DNA of 64,000 nucleotides from Azospirillum sp. RU38E (lineage in GTDB: Bacteria > Pseudomonadota > Alphaproteobacteria > Azospirillales > Azospirillaceae): contig NZ_FZOI01000003.1 of assembly GCF_900188385.1 (NCBI RefSeq), positions 62,001 through 126,000 on the forward strand, written 5' to 3'. Positions 24,276 to 33,705 of the stretch are shown one piece after another; the stretch's first letter is position 1, and each line of letters begins with the position of its first letter. The notes under the pieces were generated by a model. The model worked only from the letters and a program-made list of their open reading frames with translations, had not been told where the DNA came from and ran no database searches. Both the position numbers and the translations under genes were made by a program.

Positions 24276-25568
24276 TCAATCCGCTTCCTTCACCCGTTCC
24301 ATATCCGCGCCACAGGCGGCCAGCTTATGTTCAATCCGCTCGTACCCGCGATCCAGGTGATAGATGCGGTTGACCACCGTTTCGCCCTGCGCCGCCAGCC
24401 CGGCCAGCACCAGCGAGACAGAGGCGCGCAAATCGGTCGCCATCACCGGCGCCCCCGTCAGACGCGGCACGCCGCGCACCAGGGCCGACGAGCCATGGAC
24501 GGTGATGTTCGCCCCCATGCGCGCCAGTTCCGGCACATGCATGAAGCGATTCTCGAAAATCGTCTCCGTGATCATGGAGGCGCCCTTGGCCACGCACATC
24601 AGCGCCATCATCTGCGCCTGCAGATCGGTGGGGAAACCGGGGAACGGCTCCGTCATCACATCCACGCCCACCAGCTCCCCGGCGGTGGCGGAAACCAGCA
24701 GGCCGTTTGCCGTCTCTGACACTTTCACATTGGCGGCGGCCAGCGTCTTGGCCACGGCCTTTAGATCGTCCAGCTTGGCGCCCAGCAATTCCAGCTCACC
24801 GCCGGTGATGGCGGCGGCCATGGCGAAGGTGCCGGCCTCGATCCGGTCGGGCAGCACGGCATAGGTGGCCCCATGCAGCCGGTCCTTGCCCTTGATCACC
24901 AGCCGGTCGGAGCCGATCCCCTCAATCTCCGCCCCCATGGCGATCAGACAGCGGGCCAGATCGCCGATTTCCGGTTCCCGCGCGGCATTTACCAGCACGG
25001 TTTCACCCTTGGCCAGGGTGGCCGCCATCATCAGGTTTTCCGTGGCCCCGACGGAGACCTGCGGGAAGACGAATTCCGCCCCCACCAGCCCGCCTTGCGG
25101 GGCGCGGGCCAGAATATACCCGCCCTCGATATCAATCTGCGCGCCCATGGCCTGCAGGCCCTTGATATGCAGATCGACCGGACGGGTGCCGATGGCGCAG
25201 CCACCGGGCAGGCTGACCTTGGCCTGGCCGAATCGCGCCAGCAGCGGGCCCAGCACCAGCACCGAGGCGCGCATCTTGCGCACCAGATCATAGGGGGCGG
25301 TGGTGTTGAAAATCTCGTTGGCGTCCAGTTCCACCGACCGGCCGCTTGAGCCGAAGGCGTCGCGCCCGTTGATATGCACCTCCACCCCATGCTGGGCCAG
25401 CAGCCGGTTCATGGTGGTGATATCGGCCAGCAGCGGCAGGTTGGTCAGGGTCAGCTTCTCATCGGTGAGAAGGCAGGCGGCCTGTAGCGGCAGGGCCGCA
25501 TTCTTGGCACCGCTGACGGGGATCTGACCCTTGAGCGGCTTGCCACCGCGGATGAGGAGCTTGTCCAT
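24276..25568 (-). CDS. murA: UDP-N-acetylglucosamine 1-carboxyvinyltransferase
   Basis: 430 aa, standard MurA length. It transfers enolpyruvate from PEP to UDP-GlcNAc, the first committed peptidoglycan step, in the cytoplasm. Seen: [21 protein letters not shown] at the start with the catalytic Lys of GAKNA, the catalytic Cys loop [13 protein letters not shown], and the C-terminal [12 protein letters not shown]. The fosfomycin-target Cys is therefore present. Confidence 0.98.
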   Translation of the reverse strand: MDKLLIRGGKPLKGQIPVSGAKNAALPLQAACLLTDEKLTLTNLPLLADITTMNRLLAQHGVEVHINGRDAFGSSGRSVELDANEIFNTTAPYDLVRKMRASVLVLGPLLARFGQAKVSLPGGCAIGTRPVDLHIKGLQAMGAQIDIEGGYILARAPQGGLVGAEFVFPQVSVGATENLMMAATLAKGETVLVNAAREPEIGDLARCLIAMGAEIEGIGSDRLVIKGKDRLHGATYAVLPDRIEAGTFAMAAAITGGELELLGAKLDDLKAVAKTLAAANVKVSETANGLLVSATAGELVGVDVMTEPFPGFPTDLQAQMMALMCVAKGASMITETIFENRFMHVPELARMGANITVHGSSALVRGVPRLTGAPVMATDLRASVSLVLAGLAAQGETVVNRIYHLDRGYERIEHKLAACGADMERVKEAD

Positions 25569-25648
25569 GGGGGTTCGGTTCTGATGTCTGGTGTGGGCGG
25601 GCCGGAATTATCGGCCCGCAAAAAGGCGATAGCAGGGCGGGGGCCGGA

Positions 25649-26203
25649 TCAAATCCGCGCCAGGGTGACGCCGCGCTGCTTCATATATTTGCCAGCCCGG
25701 TCGGCATAGGAAATCTCACACGGGCTGGCCCCCTGGAAGAACAGGAACTGGCACAGCCCTTCATTGGCATAGACCTTGGCGGGCAGCGGCGTGGTGTTGG
25801 AGATTTCCAGCGTCACATGGCCTTCCCATTCCGGTTCCAGCGGCGTGACATTGACGATCAGGCCGCAGCGGGCATAGGTGCTCTTGCCCAGGCAGACCAC
25901 CAGCACATCGCGCGGAATGCGGAAATATTCCACCGTGCGGGCCAGCACGAAACTGTTGGGCGGGATGACGCAGACATCGGTCTTGCGATCAACAAAGCTC
26001 GTCTCATCGAAGCGCTTGGGATCGACGACAGCATTGTCGACATTGGTGAAAATCTTGAACTCGTCGGCCACGCGCGCGTCATAGCCGTAGGAGGACAGGC
26101 CGTAGGAGATGACGCCTTCGCGCTTCTGCGCCTCGATGAACGGCTCGATCATCCCGTTCTTGGTCGCCTGTTCCCGGATCCAGGTATCGGGCATGATCGG
26201 CAT
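25649..26203 (-). CDS. dcd: dCTP deaminase
   Basis: 184 aa from the ATG with GGGGGA upstream, beginning [12 protein letters not shown]. It deaminates dCTP to dUTP for thymidylate synthesis. Signatures: [56 protein letters not shown] spread over the core, and LCQFLFFQG. The length matches the family. Upstream is a small conserved gene. Confidence 0.96.
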   Translation of the reverse strand: MPIMPDTWIREQATKNGMIEPFIEAQKREGVISYGLSSYGYDARVADEFKIFTNVDNAVVDPKRFDETSFVDRKTDVCVIPPNSFVLARTVEYFRIPRDVLVVCLGKSTYARCGLIVNVTPLEPEWEGHVTLEISNTTPLPAKVYANEGLCQFLFFQGASPCEISYADRAGKYMKQRGVTLARI

Positions 26204-26275
26204 AATGTCCCCCAATGGCAAAAGGCCCCACATCTTGGGGGCCGCAACAGTTTGTAGCCCAGCGCCCCGCCGGGC

Positions 26276-26437
26276 TCAAGCAGTGGTGCCGCCCTCATGC
26301 CCGTCCCCAGCGGGGGGCGGGTTTGCATCCACATCGTCGCGGGCGCGATTCTGTTCCTTGCGCTTGCGCAGATTATCGCGCAGGGCCTGGGCCAGGCGTT
26401 CCTGACGATCATCCTTCTTAGGGGGCACTTTGGTCAT
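26276..26437 (-). CDS. Small conserved alphaproteobacterial protein
   Basis: 53 aa, very charged. Its core RQERLAQALRDNLRKRKEQ is a basic amphipathic helix seen in small proteins often found near murA in alphaproteobacteria (from memory). The tail is Pro/Gly/Asp-rich and probably disordered. AAGGAG lies ten bases before the ATG. Function unknown; the basic helix could bind RNA or a protein partner. Confidence 0.7.
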   Translation of the reverse strand: MTKVPPKKDDRQERLAQALRDNLRKRKEQNRARDDVDANPPPAGDGHEGGTTA

Positions 26438-26613
26438 GGCGGGGTTGGCTCCTTGAAAACCGGCGGAATTCCAGGCGATTTGACCCGCCGCCGTCAAGGG
26501 TGTCAGAAAAAATCCTGCCGCAGCGAATTTTCCGCTTGCGCCGGCGGGCCTGGAGTGGCACATAGCCGCCCACCGCAGCGACGCCAACGTCGACGCGGTT
26601 TGAAAATGTCGCT

Positions 26614-26689
<76 letters not shown>

Positions 26690-26698
26690 TTTTCAAAA

Positions 26699-26741
26699 AC
26701 AAAAGCCCGCCAGCCCGGCAACGGACGGCGGGTTTTGTTTT
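26699..26741 (+). terminator. Intrinsic terminator of tRNA-Thr copy 1
   Basis: Hairpin of CCCGCC/GGCGGG flanked by A-rich and T-rich arms (AACAAAA...TTTTGTTTT) ten bases after the tRNA. Confidence 0.88.
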
Positions 26742-26871
26742 GACGGCGGTTAAGCCCCGCTGTTCGGCCGGATCTGCGCTGGTGATAATTCACTTGCACT
26801 TGCCCGCCCCGGATGGCAAATAGCCGCCCACCCCACAGCCGGTATCCGGTTGCGGGCATTGAAATGTCGCT

Positions 26872-26947
<76 letters not shown>

Positions 26948-26958
26948 TTTCACCGATC

Positions 26959-27004
26959 AAACAAAAACCCGCCAGCCCGGCAGTGGGCGGCGGGTTTTGT
27001 TTTT
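26959..27004 (+). terminator. Intrinsic terminator of tRNA-Thr copy 2
   Basis: Same design as the copy 1 terminator: ACCCGCC...GGCGGGT hairpin between A-rich and T-rich flanks, with small differences in loop sequence. Confidence 0.88.
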
Positions 27005-27022
27005 GGCTTTATGCTTGCCCCC

Positions 27023-27937
27023 TCACTCGCCGGGCGCCCAGCCAGATAACTGATCCTGGCCATAGAGCCATTGCAGCCCATAGACCAGCCCGATGGGAAA
27101 GGTGGTTTCGTGGATGGTGGCGGGGATAACCATATCCTGGACCTGGAACCCCTGGTAGGCGCGCGCCCGCAGCCCCTTGGCCATTTTCTGCTGGTCGCCC
27201 ACCATGTCGGTTTCCTTATTATAACGCGGGCTGGGCGCCCCTTTCTTCACCCCTTCAAAGGCACCGGTAGCCATGAACAGCCGGGCCTTCAGTTCCTTGT
27301 GATTCTTGGCATAGTCGGCTTCCAGCGCCATCAGCGCCTTTTCGGCATACCAGATCGAGGGGCTGGTCAGCAGATAGCTGGAAAAATGCTGCGGCTGGCT
27401 GAACAGAATCCACAGGCCCAGCAACCCGCCATAGGATTGGCCAACAAAGGTGCGCCGGGCCGGATCGCTGCGGTAAGTCGCATCGATCAGCGGCAGCACC
27501 TGACCGGTGATGAATGCCACATAGGCCTTGCCGCCGCCATTGGGGCCGGGCATGGCCGGATTCTCCCAGGGGGTCAGGTCACGGCGGCGGGCGGCCATGC
27601 CGTCTTCGCCCTTGGCATTGGGCAGCCCCACCAGAATGGCCTGTTCCAGCTTGCCGGCATTATGCGGCAGCCGGGTGACGCCAGAGGCGACCTGAAACGT
27701 ATAATCCCCATCGGTGAGATAGATCACCGGATAGCGCCGCCCGGCATTTTCCGGCGCATCATATTTTGGCGGCAACTTCACATAAATATCGTAGGTGCGG
27801 CCGTTGGACTTCGCCGTCAGCGTATGCACGGCGGAGCGTTCCAGCGCCAGCGGCGGGGCTGCCTGTTGGGCCAGGACGGGCATGGGAAAGGACAAGGCGA
27901 GAAGCGAAGCGGTGAGCGCCCGACGGGAAAGCAGCAT
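27023..27937 (-). CDS. Exported putative esterase (esterase D/enterochelin esterase-like)
   Basis: 304 aa from MLLSRRALTASLLAL, a signal peptide ending in VLAQQ; a GTG at 27967 would lengthen it. Alpha/beta hydrolase of the PF00756 type: the nucleophile elbow GQSYGG follows a beta strand, the oxyanion region RRYPVIYLTDGDYTF lies upstream, and a candidate catalytic His is in PATIHETT near the C-terminus. Family members hydrolyse siderophore, formylglutathione or sugar esters; the substrate cannot be told. Single gene, facing the tRNA-Thr terminators. Confidence 0.87.
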   Translation of the reverse strand: MLLSRRALTASLLALSFPMPVLAQQAAPPLALERSAVHTLTAKSNGRTYDIYVKLPPKYDAPENAGRRYPVIYLTDGDYTFQVASGVTRLPHNAGKLEQAILVGLPNAKGEDGMAARRRDLTPWENPAMPGPNGGGKAYVAFITGQVLPLIDATYRSDPARRTFVGQSYGGLLGLWILFSQPQHFSSYLLTSPSIWYAEKALMALEADYAKNHKELKARLFMATGAFEGVKKGAPSPRYNKETDMVGDQQKMAKGLRARAYQGFQVQDMVIPATIHETTFPIGLVYGLQWLYGQDQLSGWAPGE

Positions 27938-28179
27938 CCGGGAACCTGTCAAAGAGGGATTGAGCACGGGGAAAGAACTGACAATGGATTGTGCGGTTTC
28001 TAAGACTTTCCCGTGACGAAGGGCGTAAAAATATCACAAGCTGGGGCCTGCTGCGCCGCACCCCGGCAATCTTCAGCAGCCCCTGGAACAAGCAGCACAG
28101 TGCCTCCGTTCTGCTGAGCGTGAAAGGGGTAAGCGGCACGCCGCTGCCCCGATAAGCCTAACCCAAGGGGGACTGTAAG

Positions 28180-28419
28180 ATGATGTTGCGCAAATTCACC
28201 CACATCGCCGCCATCCTGATGATCGCCGGCACCCCGCTGGCCCTGACCGCCTGCGACAAGGAAGGCCCGGCCGAACGCGCCGGGGAAAAGATCGACAAAG
28301 CTGCAGAAAAGGCCGCCGACAAAATCGAAAACGCCACCGACAAAGCGGCTGAGAAGATGGAGGAGACCAAGGAAAAGGCCGCCGAAAAGATCGACGAGGC
28401 GACCGAACAGAAAAAGTAA
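28180..28419 (+). CDS. Small Ala/Lys/Glu-rich lipoprotein
   Basis: 79 aa. A signal peptide ends in lipobox LTAC (Cys25). The mature part is one long charged helix of heptad/11-mer-like repeats (AGEKIDKAAEKAADKIENA and similar), with no Pro or Gly to break it. Such proteins resemble LEA/YtxH-like stress helices or small coiled-coil lipoproteins; no exact family is recognised. TAAGGGGGACTG-type ribosome site upstream. A GC hairpin follows the stop. Confidence 0.83.
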   Translation: MMLRKFTHIAAILMIAGTPLALTACDKEGPAERAGEKIDKAAEKAADKIENATDKAAEKMEETKEKAAEKIDEATEQKK

Positions 28420-28427
28420 GTCCCCTT

Positions 28428-28463
28428 GCGCCGTCACCAGGGCACATACCGGGGTGACGGCGC
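28428..28463 (+). terminator. GC-rich hairpin after the lipoprotein gene
   Basis: GCGCCGTCACC/GGTGACGGCGC, 11 bp perfect with a 14-base loop, eight bases after the stop. No T-run follows, so it may be a 3' stabilising structure rather than a classical terminator. Confidence 0.5.
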
Positions 28464-28525
28464 CCCCATCACAGCCCTGCCCCATCCCGGATAGCGGACT
28501 CGCGGGACCGGTGAGGCAAAGCCCG

Positions 28526-28624
28526 TCAGCCGTCGATCAGCTCAATGCGTAAGCGCTTGCCCACCGCACTGGCCGCCTTTTCCAGGGTCAGCAGGGTGAC
28601 GGAGCCATTGGCAGGTAAAACCCC
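28526..28624 (-). pseudogene. Remnant of an XRE/HigA-type antitoxin C-terminus
   Basis: Read on the minus strand, 32 codons with no start end in TLLTLEKAASAVGKRLRIEL-IDG and a TGA. The pattern 'TL-TLEKAA-A-GKRL-IEL' is typical of the last helix of XRE-family antitoxins paired with RelE/HigB-type toxins. Upstream the frame runs straight into the dxs stop codon, so the helix-turn-helix and any toxin gene are gone. A short decayed fragment, called from motif memory. Confidence 0.5.
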
Positions 28625-30544
28625 TCAAGCCCCCACCACCTTCGCCCCCTGGGCCACGCCCAGCGCCTTCAGGGCCGTATCGACGATGTGGCGGGCGTTC
28701 AGGCCGGCTTCATCATACTGCTTCTGCGGGGTGTCATGGTCCTGATAGGTATCGGGCAGCACCATCGGGCGCACCTTGCAGCCGCCATCCAGCAGGCCGC
28801 TGCTGGCCAGATGGTGCAGCACATGGCTGCCGAAGCCACCGATGGAGCCTTCCTCCACCGTGATCAGCACCTCATGCTCCCGCACCAGCCGTTCGATCAG
28901 CGCCATATCCAGCGGCTTGGCGAAGCGGGCATCGGCCACCGTCGTGGACAGACCGCGCGCGCCCAAATCCTCCGCCGCCTTCAGCGCTTCCTGCAACCGC
29001 GTGCCCAGTGACAGGATGGCCACCTTGGCCCCCTGCTGGATCACCCGGCCCTTGCCGATTTCCAGCGGCACGCCCTGTTCGGGCATATCGATGCCCACCC
29101 CTTCCCCGCGCGGGTAACGCACGGCGATGGGGCCGGCATCATAGGTGGCGCAGGTGGCGACCATATGCACCAGTTCCGCCTCATCCGCGGCGGCCATCAC
29201 CACCATGTTGGGCAGGCAGGCCAGATAGGCGATGTCGAAGGCACCGGCATGGGTGGCACCGTCGGCCCCCACCAGACCCGCGCGGTCAATGGCAAAGCGC
29301 ACCGGCAGGTTCTGCAAGGCCACATCATGCACCAGCTGGTCATAGCCGCGCTGCAGGAAGGTGGAATAGATGGCGCAGAACGGCTTGAACCCTTCCGTCG
29401 CCATGCCGGCGGCGAAGGTGACGGCGTGCTGTTCGGCAATTGCCACGTCAAAGCTGCGTTTGGGGAACTGCTTCTGGAACAGGTCCAGCCCGGTGCCCGA
29501 CGGCATGGCCGCCGTGATGGCGACGATCTTTTCGTCCTTGGCCGCCTCCTTGATCAGGCTGTCGGCAAAAACGCGGGTATAGGAGGGGGCATTGGCCTTG
29601 GGCTTGGCCTGGGCCCCGGTGATAACGTCGAACTTGCCAACCGCGTGCAGCTTGTCGGCTGACGCCTCCGCTGGGGCATAGCCCTTGCCCTTCTGGGTGA
29701 CGACATGCACCAGCACCGGGCCGCCCTGCGGATCGTCCCGCACATTTTCCAGCACGGGCAGCAGATGGTCCAGATTATGCCCGTCGATGGGGCCGACATA
29801 GTAGAAGCCCAATTCCTCGAACAGGGTGCCACCCGTCACCATGCCGCGCGCATATTCCTCCGCCCGACGGGCGGCGTTCAACAGCGGACGGGGCAGATGT
29901 TCGGCCACCTGCTTGGAGAAATCGCGGAAGCCGCGATAGGACTTGGACGAAATCAGCCGCGACAGATAGCCCGACAGCGCCCCCACCGGCGGAGCGATGG
30001 ACATGTCATTATCATTCAGGATCACCACCAGCCGCGACTGGGCCGCCCCGGCATTGTTCATCGCCTCATAGGCCATGCCGGCGGACAAGGCACCATCACC
30101 GATGACGGCAACCACATTGTTGGTCTTGCCGGCCAGATCGCGCGCCACCGCCATGCCCAACCCGGCAGAGATGGAGGTAGAGCTATGGGCGGTGCCGAAC
30201 GGGTCGTACTCACTCTCCGACCGTTTGGTGAAGCCCGACAGGCCGCCGCCCATGCGCAGGGTGCGGATACGGTCGCGCCGCCCGGTCAGAATCTTGTGCG
30301 GATAGGCTTGGTGGCCCACATCCCAGATCAGCCGGTCGGCGGGCGTGTCAAAGCAGTAATGCAAGGCGACGGTCAGTTCCACCACGCCCAGCCCGGCCCC
30401 CAGATGGCCCCCAGTGACGGACACGGCATCGATCGTTTCCGCCCGCAGCTCATCGGCCAGTTGGCGCAGTTGCGACGGCTGCAAACGGCGCAGATCCGCC
30501 GGAACCTTCACCTGATCCAGCAGCGGCGTTTTGGATGGGGACAT
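28625..30544 (-). CDS. dxs: 1-deoxy-D-xylulose-5-phosphate synthase
   Basis: 639 aa, usual DXS length. This thiamine-diphosphate enzyme joins pyruvate and glyceraldehyde 3-phosphate, the first step of the MEP isoprenoid pathway. Seen: [18 protein letters not shown], the ThDP motif [26 protein letters not shown], and the transketolase-like central part with [15 protein letters not shown]. It follows ispA by 30 bp on the same strand, so xseB-ispA-dxs form an isoprenoid operon. Confidence 0.98.
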   Translation of the reverse strand: MSPSKTPLLDQVKVPADLRRLQPSQLRQLADELRAETIDAVSVTGGHLGAGLGVVELTVALHYCFDTPADRLIWDVGHQAYPHKILTGRRDRIRTLRMGGGLSGFTKRSESEYDPFGTAHSSTSISAGLGMAVARDLAGKTNNVVAVIGDGALSAGMAYEAMNNAGAAQSRLVVILNDNDMSIAPPVGALSGYLSRLISSKSYRGFRDFSKQVAEHLPRPLLNAARRAEEYARGMVTGGTLFEELGFYYVGPIDGHNLDHLLPVLENVRDDPQGGPVLVHVVTQKGKGYAPAEASADKLHAVGKFDVITGAQAKPKANAPSYTRVFADSLIKEAAKDEKIVAITAAMPSGTGLDLFQKQFPKRSFDVAIAEQHAVTFAAGMATEGFKPFCAIYSTFLQRGYDQLVHDVALQNLPVRFAIDRAGLVGADGATHAGAFDIAYLACLPNMVVMAAADEAELVHMVATCATYDAGPIAVRYPRGEGVGIDMPEQGVPLEIGKGRVIQQGAKVAILSLGTRLQEALKAAEDLGARGLSTTVADARFAKPLDMALIERLVREHEVLITVEEGSIGGFGSHVLHHLASSGLLDGGCKVRPMVLPDTYQDHDTPQKQYDEAGLNARHIVDTALKALGVAQGAKVVGA

Positions 30545-30574
30545 GCCCGCCTCTCTCTAACCCAAGTCTTTTTC

Positions 30575-31486
30575 TTATGACCGGCGCTCAACGACAAATC
30601 GGGCAACCTGGACCAGCATATCGGCCCGATCACCAAAAATATCCAGATGCTGGGCCGCCTGATCGGCAAGCCGGCGTGCCTGATCGCGCGCCCGCTCCAC
30701 CCCTAAGATAGAGACAAATGTGGCTTTTCCAGCGGCGTCATCTCGCCCCACCGGTTTGCCCACCTCATCCTGCTGACCTTCCACATCCAGCAGATCGTCG
30801 GCAATCTGGAAGGCCAGCCCCAGATCGTGGGCATAGGCCTGCAGCGCATGGTGCTGCGGCGCGCCGGCCCGGCCCAGAATGGCCCCAGCGCCGGCGGAAA
30901 AGGCGATCATGTCGCCGGTCTTCATCCGCTGCAGGCGGGTGATGGCGCCGATATCAAAGGTCGATGTCTCGGCAATCAGGTCCAGCATCTGGCCGCCGAC
31001 CATGCCGCGCGGGCCGGCGGCCTTGGCGAGGGCTGCCACCAGCTTGCAGCGGACCTGCGGGTCTTCATGCGTCTCCGGGTCGGCCAGAATTTCGAACGCC
31101 TGGGTCAGCAGGGCGTCACCGGCCAGGATGGCCGTCGCCTCGTCAAACTCCAGATGCACTGTCTTGCGCCCGCGCCGCAGGTCGCTGTCATCCATGGCCG
31201 GCAGATCGTCATGGATCAGGCTGTAGCAATGGACGAATTCCACCGCCGCCGCCGTGCGCAGGGCGCAGGCGGGGCTGACGCCGAACATGCGGGCACTTTC
31301 CATCACCAGGAAGGGGCGCAGCCGCTTGCCACCGCCCAGACAGCCATAGCGCATGGCATCGAACAGGCGCGCCTCCACCGCATCGGCGCGGGGCAGCAGC
31401 ACCTCGATGGCGGCTTCCACCTGTTCGACGGTATCCGCCATGGCGGCGGTCAATGTCTTGGGCAGCGAGGGCATGGTATCGCTCAT
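30575..31486 (-). CDS. ispA: Polyprenyl (farnesyl/geranylgeranyl) diphosphate synthase
   Basis: 303 aa from an ATG that overlaps the xseB stop by one base (TGATG). Both Asp-rich motifs are present: DDLPAMDDSD (first, with the two-residue insertion common in bacterial FPP synthases) and DDLLD (second), plus GGGKRLRPFLV and the EFVHCYSLIHDD lead. It condenses IPP with allylic diphosphates; chain length is not certain from sequence, but FPP is usual for this operon. Confidence 0.95.
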   Translation of the reverse strand: MSDTMPSLPKTLTAAMADTVEQVEAAIEVLLPRADAVEARLFDAMRYGCLGGGKRLRPFLVMESARMFGVSPACALRTAAAVEFVHCYSLIHDDLPAMDDSDLRRGRKTVHLEFDEATAILAGDALLTQAFEILADPETHEDPQVRCKLVAALAKAAGPRGMVGGQMLDLIAETSTFDIGAITRLQRMKTGDMIAFSAGAGAILGRAGAPQHHALQAYAHDLGLAFQIADDLLDVEGQQDEVGKPVGRDDAAGKATFVSILGVERARDQARRLADQAAQHLDIFGDRADMLVQVARFVVERRS

Positions 31487-31737
31487 CAATCCAGGCGTGC
31501 AGGTTCAGCGCCAATGGCGCCATCGGCGGAAATGGTGATGCGATCGACCTTGGCCTGGGCCTCGCGCAGCTTTTGTTCGCAATGGCGCTTCAACAGGGTG
31601 CCGCGCTCATAGGATTGGATGGCGTCATCCAGCTTGGCCCGGCCTTCCTCCAGCTGACGGACGATCCGTTCCAGTTCGGCAAGCGCGTCCTCAAAGCTCA
31701 AGGCGGCGATATCGGCGGGCAGGTTGGTGTCAGTCAT
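31486..31737 (-). CDS. xseB: Exodeoxyribonuclease VII small subunit
   Basis: 83 aa from MTDTNLPADIAAL. The family signature is clear: LSFEDALAELERIVRQLEEGRAKLDDAIQSYERG (split here across helices) followed by LKRHCEQKLREAQAKVD. With XseA it forms the single-strand nuclease ExoVII. It precedes ispA and dxs, the normal xseB-ispA-dxs order; xseA is not in the window. Confidence 0.95.
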   Translation of the reverse strand: MTDTNLPADIAALSFEDALAELERIVRQLEEGRAKLDDAIQSYERGTLLKRHCEQKLREAQAKVDRITISADGAIGAEPARLD

Positions 31738-31847
31738 GGCATTCGCATGAAACATTGCGGAACGGCGGACTGTATGTCCCCCGTCCCCGCTGTTCAAGTG
31801 CGATGGGTGCGGTGCAAGGCCGCTTTGTGCTGCCATGGGGGAGCCAG

Positions 31848-32777
31848 CTACACCGTCATCAGGGTTTTAACATGGGCGGCGGTGCTGTTGGCCAGGGCCC
31901 GCAGGTCGTACCCGCCCTCCAGCACGGAGACGATGCGGCCCTTGGCGTGGCGATCAGCCACCTCCACCAGCCGGGTCGTCACCCAGACGAAATCATCCTC
32001 CGTCAGGTCCAGCCCACCCACCGGGTCACGCATATGGGCATCGAATCCGGCAGAGATCATCAGCAGGTCAGGGCGGAAGGCGTCCAGCGCCGGGATCAGC
32101 CTAGTCTGGATAGCATGGCGGAATTCCGGGCTGCCAGACATGGGCGGCAGGCAGGCATTCAGCACATTGCCGAATTCCCCCGTCTCCTTCACCGACCCGG
32201 TGCCGGGATAAAGCGGCCATTGATGGGTGGAGGCATAGAAAAGGTCGGGATCATGCTCGCAATAGGTCTGGGTGCCATTGCCGTGATGCACGTCGAAATC
32301 GACGATGGCGACGCGCTTGATCTTGTGCGCGGCACGGGCATGGGCGGCCCCCACCGCCACATTGTTGAACAGGCAGAAACCCATGGCCTGATCAGGTTCG
32401 GCATGGTGGCCGGGTGGGCGCACGGCGCAAAAGGCGTTGCGCACTTCGCCGGAACAGACGGCATCGACGGCGGCCACCACAGCCCCCGCCGCGTGCAAGG
32501 CCGCCTGACCGCTGCCGGGGGAAAGCACCGTGTCACTATCCAGGGAATTATGTCCGCTGGCAGGAACAGCCGCCAGCACGGCGGCGACATGGGCCGGGGG
32601 ATGCACCCGCTCCAGCTGTTCCCGGCTGGCCGGCGGGGCATCGCGCCGGTCCAGGAACATGAAACTTTCTTCCTCCAGCGCCGACAGCACCACGCGCAGC
32701 CGGTCGGCGCATTCGGGGTGGCCGAAGCCGGTATCATGTTCCAGACAGGCGAGATGGGTGAAAAGTGCCGTATTCAT
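31848..32777 (-). CDS. Histone deacetylase-like (acetoin utilisation/acetylpolyamine amidohydrolase) protein
   Basis: 309 aa from MNTALFTHLACLEHDTG; a TTG two codons earlier is in frame. It is a class II HDAC-like zinc hydrolase: GFGHPECADRL, RPPGHHAE, the DFDVHHGNGTQ zinc/active-site motif, ISAGFDAH and LEGGYDL. Bacterial members remove acetyl groups from polyamines or proteins; substrate unknown. A separate transcription unit between xseB and tusA. Confidence 0.93.
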   Translation of the reverse strand: MNTALFTHLACLEHDTGFGHPECADRLRVVLSALEEESFMFLDRRDAPPASREQLERVHPPAHVAAVLAAVPASGHNSLDSDTVLSPGSGQAALHAAGAVVAAVDAVCSGEVRNAFCAVRPPGHHAEPDQAMGFCLFNNVAVGAAHARAAHKIKRVAIVDFDVHHGNGTQTYCEHDPDLFYASTHQWPLYPGTGSVKETGEFGNVLNACLPPMSGSPEFRHAIQTRLIPALDAFRPDLLMISAGFDAHMRDPVGGLDLTEDDFVWVTTRLVEVADRHAKGRIVSVLEGGYDLRALANSTAAHVKTLMTV

Positions 32778-32906
32778 CCGCAACCCATTTCCCGAACGTT
32801 CCCCTGGGACGGGGGCCGGTCAAGGGTCGCAGAAGCGCCCCCGCCTTCCCCTTCTCATTGTGCAAAACAGCATAAGGGGATGGGACGGCCTTGTCATTGC
32901 GCTAAA

Positions 32907-33152
32907 TCAGCCATTGCCCCGGCGGATGGTGAACAGGGTGACCAGTCCGGCGGCATGATCGCCCGCCGGCTGCATCGCCACCAGCTCATGCCCGGCTTCA
33001 CGGCAGAAGGTCTGGAAATCCTTGATCGCCACCTTGTCGGTGGCCGTCACGGCCAGCACCTGGCCCGGCTGCAGGGCGCGCAGCGCCTTGGCCGCACGCA
33101 GCACCGGCATGGGGCAGCGCAACCCGTTGCAATCCAGTTCCTGATCCGCCAT
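32907..33152 (-). CDS. tusA: TusA-family sulfurtransferase
   Basis: 81 aa with the TusA signature LDCNGLRCPMPVLRAAKAL; Cys13 of the CPxP motif is the persulfide carrier. TusA relays sulfur for tRNA thiolation and molybdenum cofactor synthesis; several paralogues exist in most genomes so exact role is open. The start is one base after the DUF423 stop, so they are cotranscribed. Confidence 0.9.
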   Translation of the reverse strand: MADQELDCNGLRCPMPVLRAAKALRALQPGQVLAVTATDKVAIKDFQTFCREAGHELVAMQPAGDHAAGLVTLFTIRRGNG

Positions 33153-33153
33153 C

Positions 33154-33564
33154 TCAACGCCCCCGGCCAAAGGCGGCAGAGGCAACCAGCAGCCAGCCGA
33201 TGATGAAGGACAATCCGCCCAACGGGGCCACCGCCCCCATGGCACTCGGCCCCCACCAGCCCAGCGCATACAGCGCGCCGGGGAACAGCACGGACCCGAT
33301 GGCAAAGGCCAGCCCTGCCGCCAGCAGCCGGCGACCGGCATGGGGCATCAGCCGGTAAAGCAGCACGGTGGCGACCATCGCCACGGCATGGATCAACTGG
33401 TAATGGCTGGCCATCTGCCACAGTTCCACGGCGCGGGCATCGCGGATGGCGGACAGCCCATGGCTGGCATAGGCCCCTGCCGCCACGGCAATGGCCCCGA
33501 ACAGCCCCGCCAGCAGCAACAGGCGGTCGGCGCGGGCATCCTGCGGGGCGGGGTCGGTCATCAT
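33154..33564 (-). CDS. DUF423 membrane protein (YgdD-like)
   Basis: 136 aa with four hydrophobic helices. The DUF423 features are there: LAGLFGAIAVAAGAYASHGL near the start, the His-containing YQLIHAVAM helix and a Gly-rich LFPGALYALGWWG turn. Inner-membrane protein of unknown function. AGGA precedes the ATG. It lies just upstream of tusA in one unit, ended upstream by a strong terminator of the pirin gene. Confidence 0.9.
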   Translation of the reverse strand: MMTDPAPQDARADRLLLLAGLFGAIAVAAGAYASHGLSAIRDARAVELWQMASHYQLIHAVAMVATVLLYRLMPHAGRRLLAAGLAFAIGSVLFPGALYALGWWGPSAMGAVAPLGGLSFIIGWLLVASAAFGRGR

Positions 33565-33619
33565 GGTTTCCTGGGACAGCAGAGCGTGGCCGCCAATCTA
33601 GGCGCTGCGGCGGAACAGG

Positions 33620-33663
33620 AAAAGGCCGGGGGTTGCGATATTCCGCCACCCCCGGCCTTTTTT
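33620..33663. terminator. Bidirectional intrinsic terminator
   Basis: AAAAGGCCGGGGG...CCCCCGGCCTTTTTT: a 9-bp GC stem with A/T tails on both sides, between the DUF423 start and the pirin stop. It should end the pirin transcript on the minus strand. Confidence 0.9.
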
Positions 33664-33705
33664 AGTCACGCAAGCGCTGGAGCCTGCAACTCAGGAAAAC
33701 CAAAC

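Noticed and set aside
33620-33663. Member of the dispersed hairpin family
   Set aside because: It is a simple single-stem terminator with A/T tails and lacks the conserved linker words of the family.
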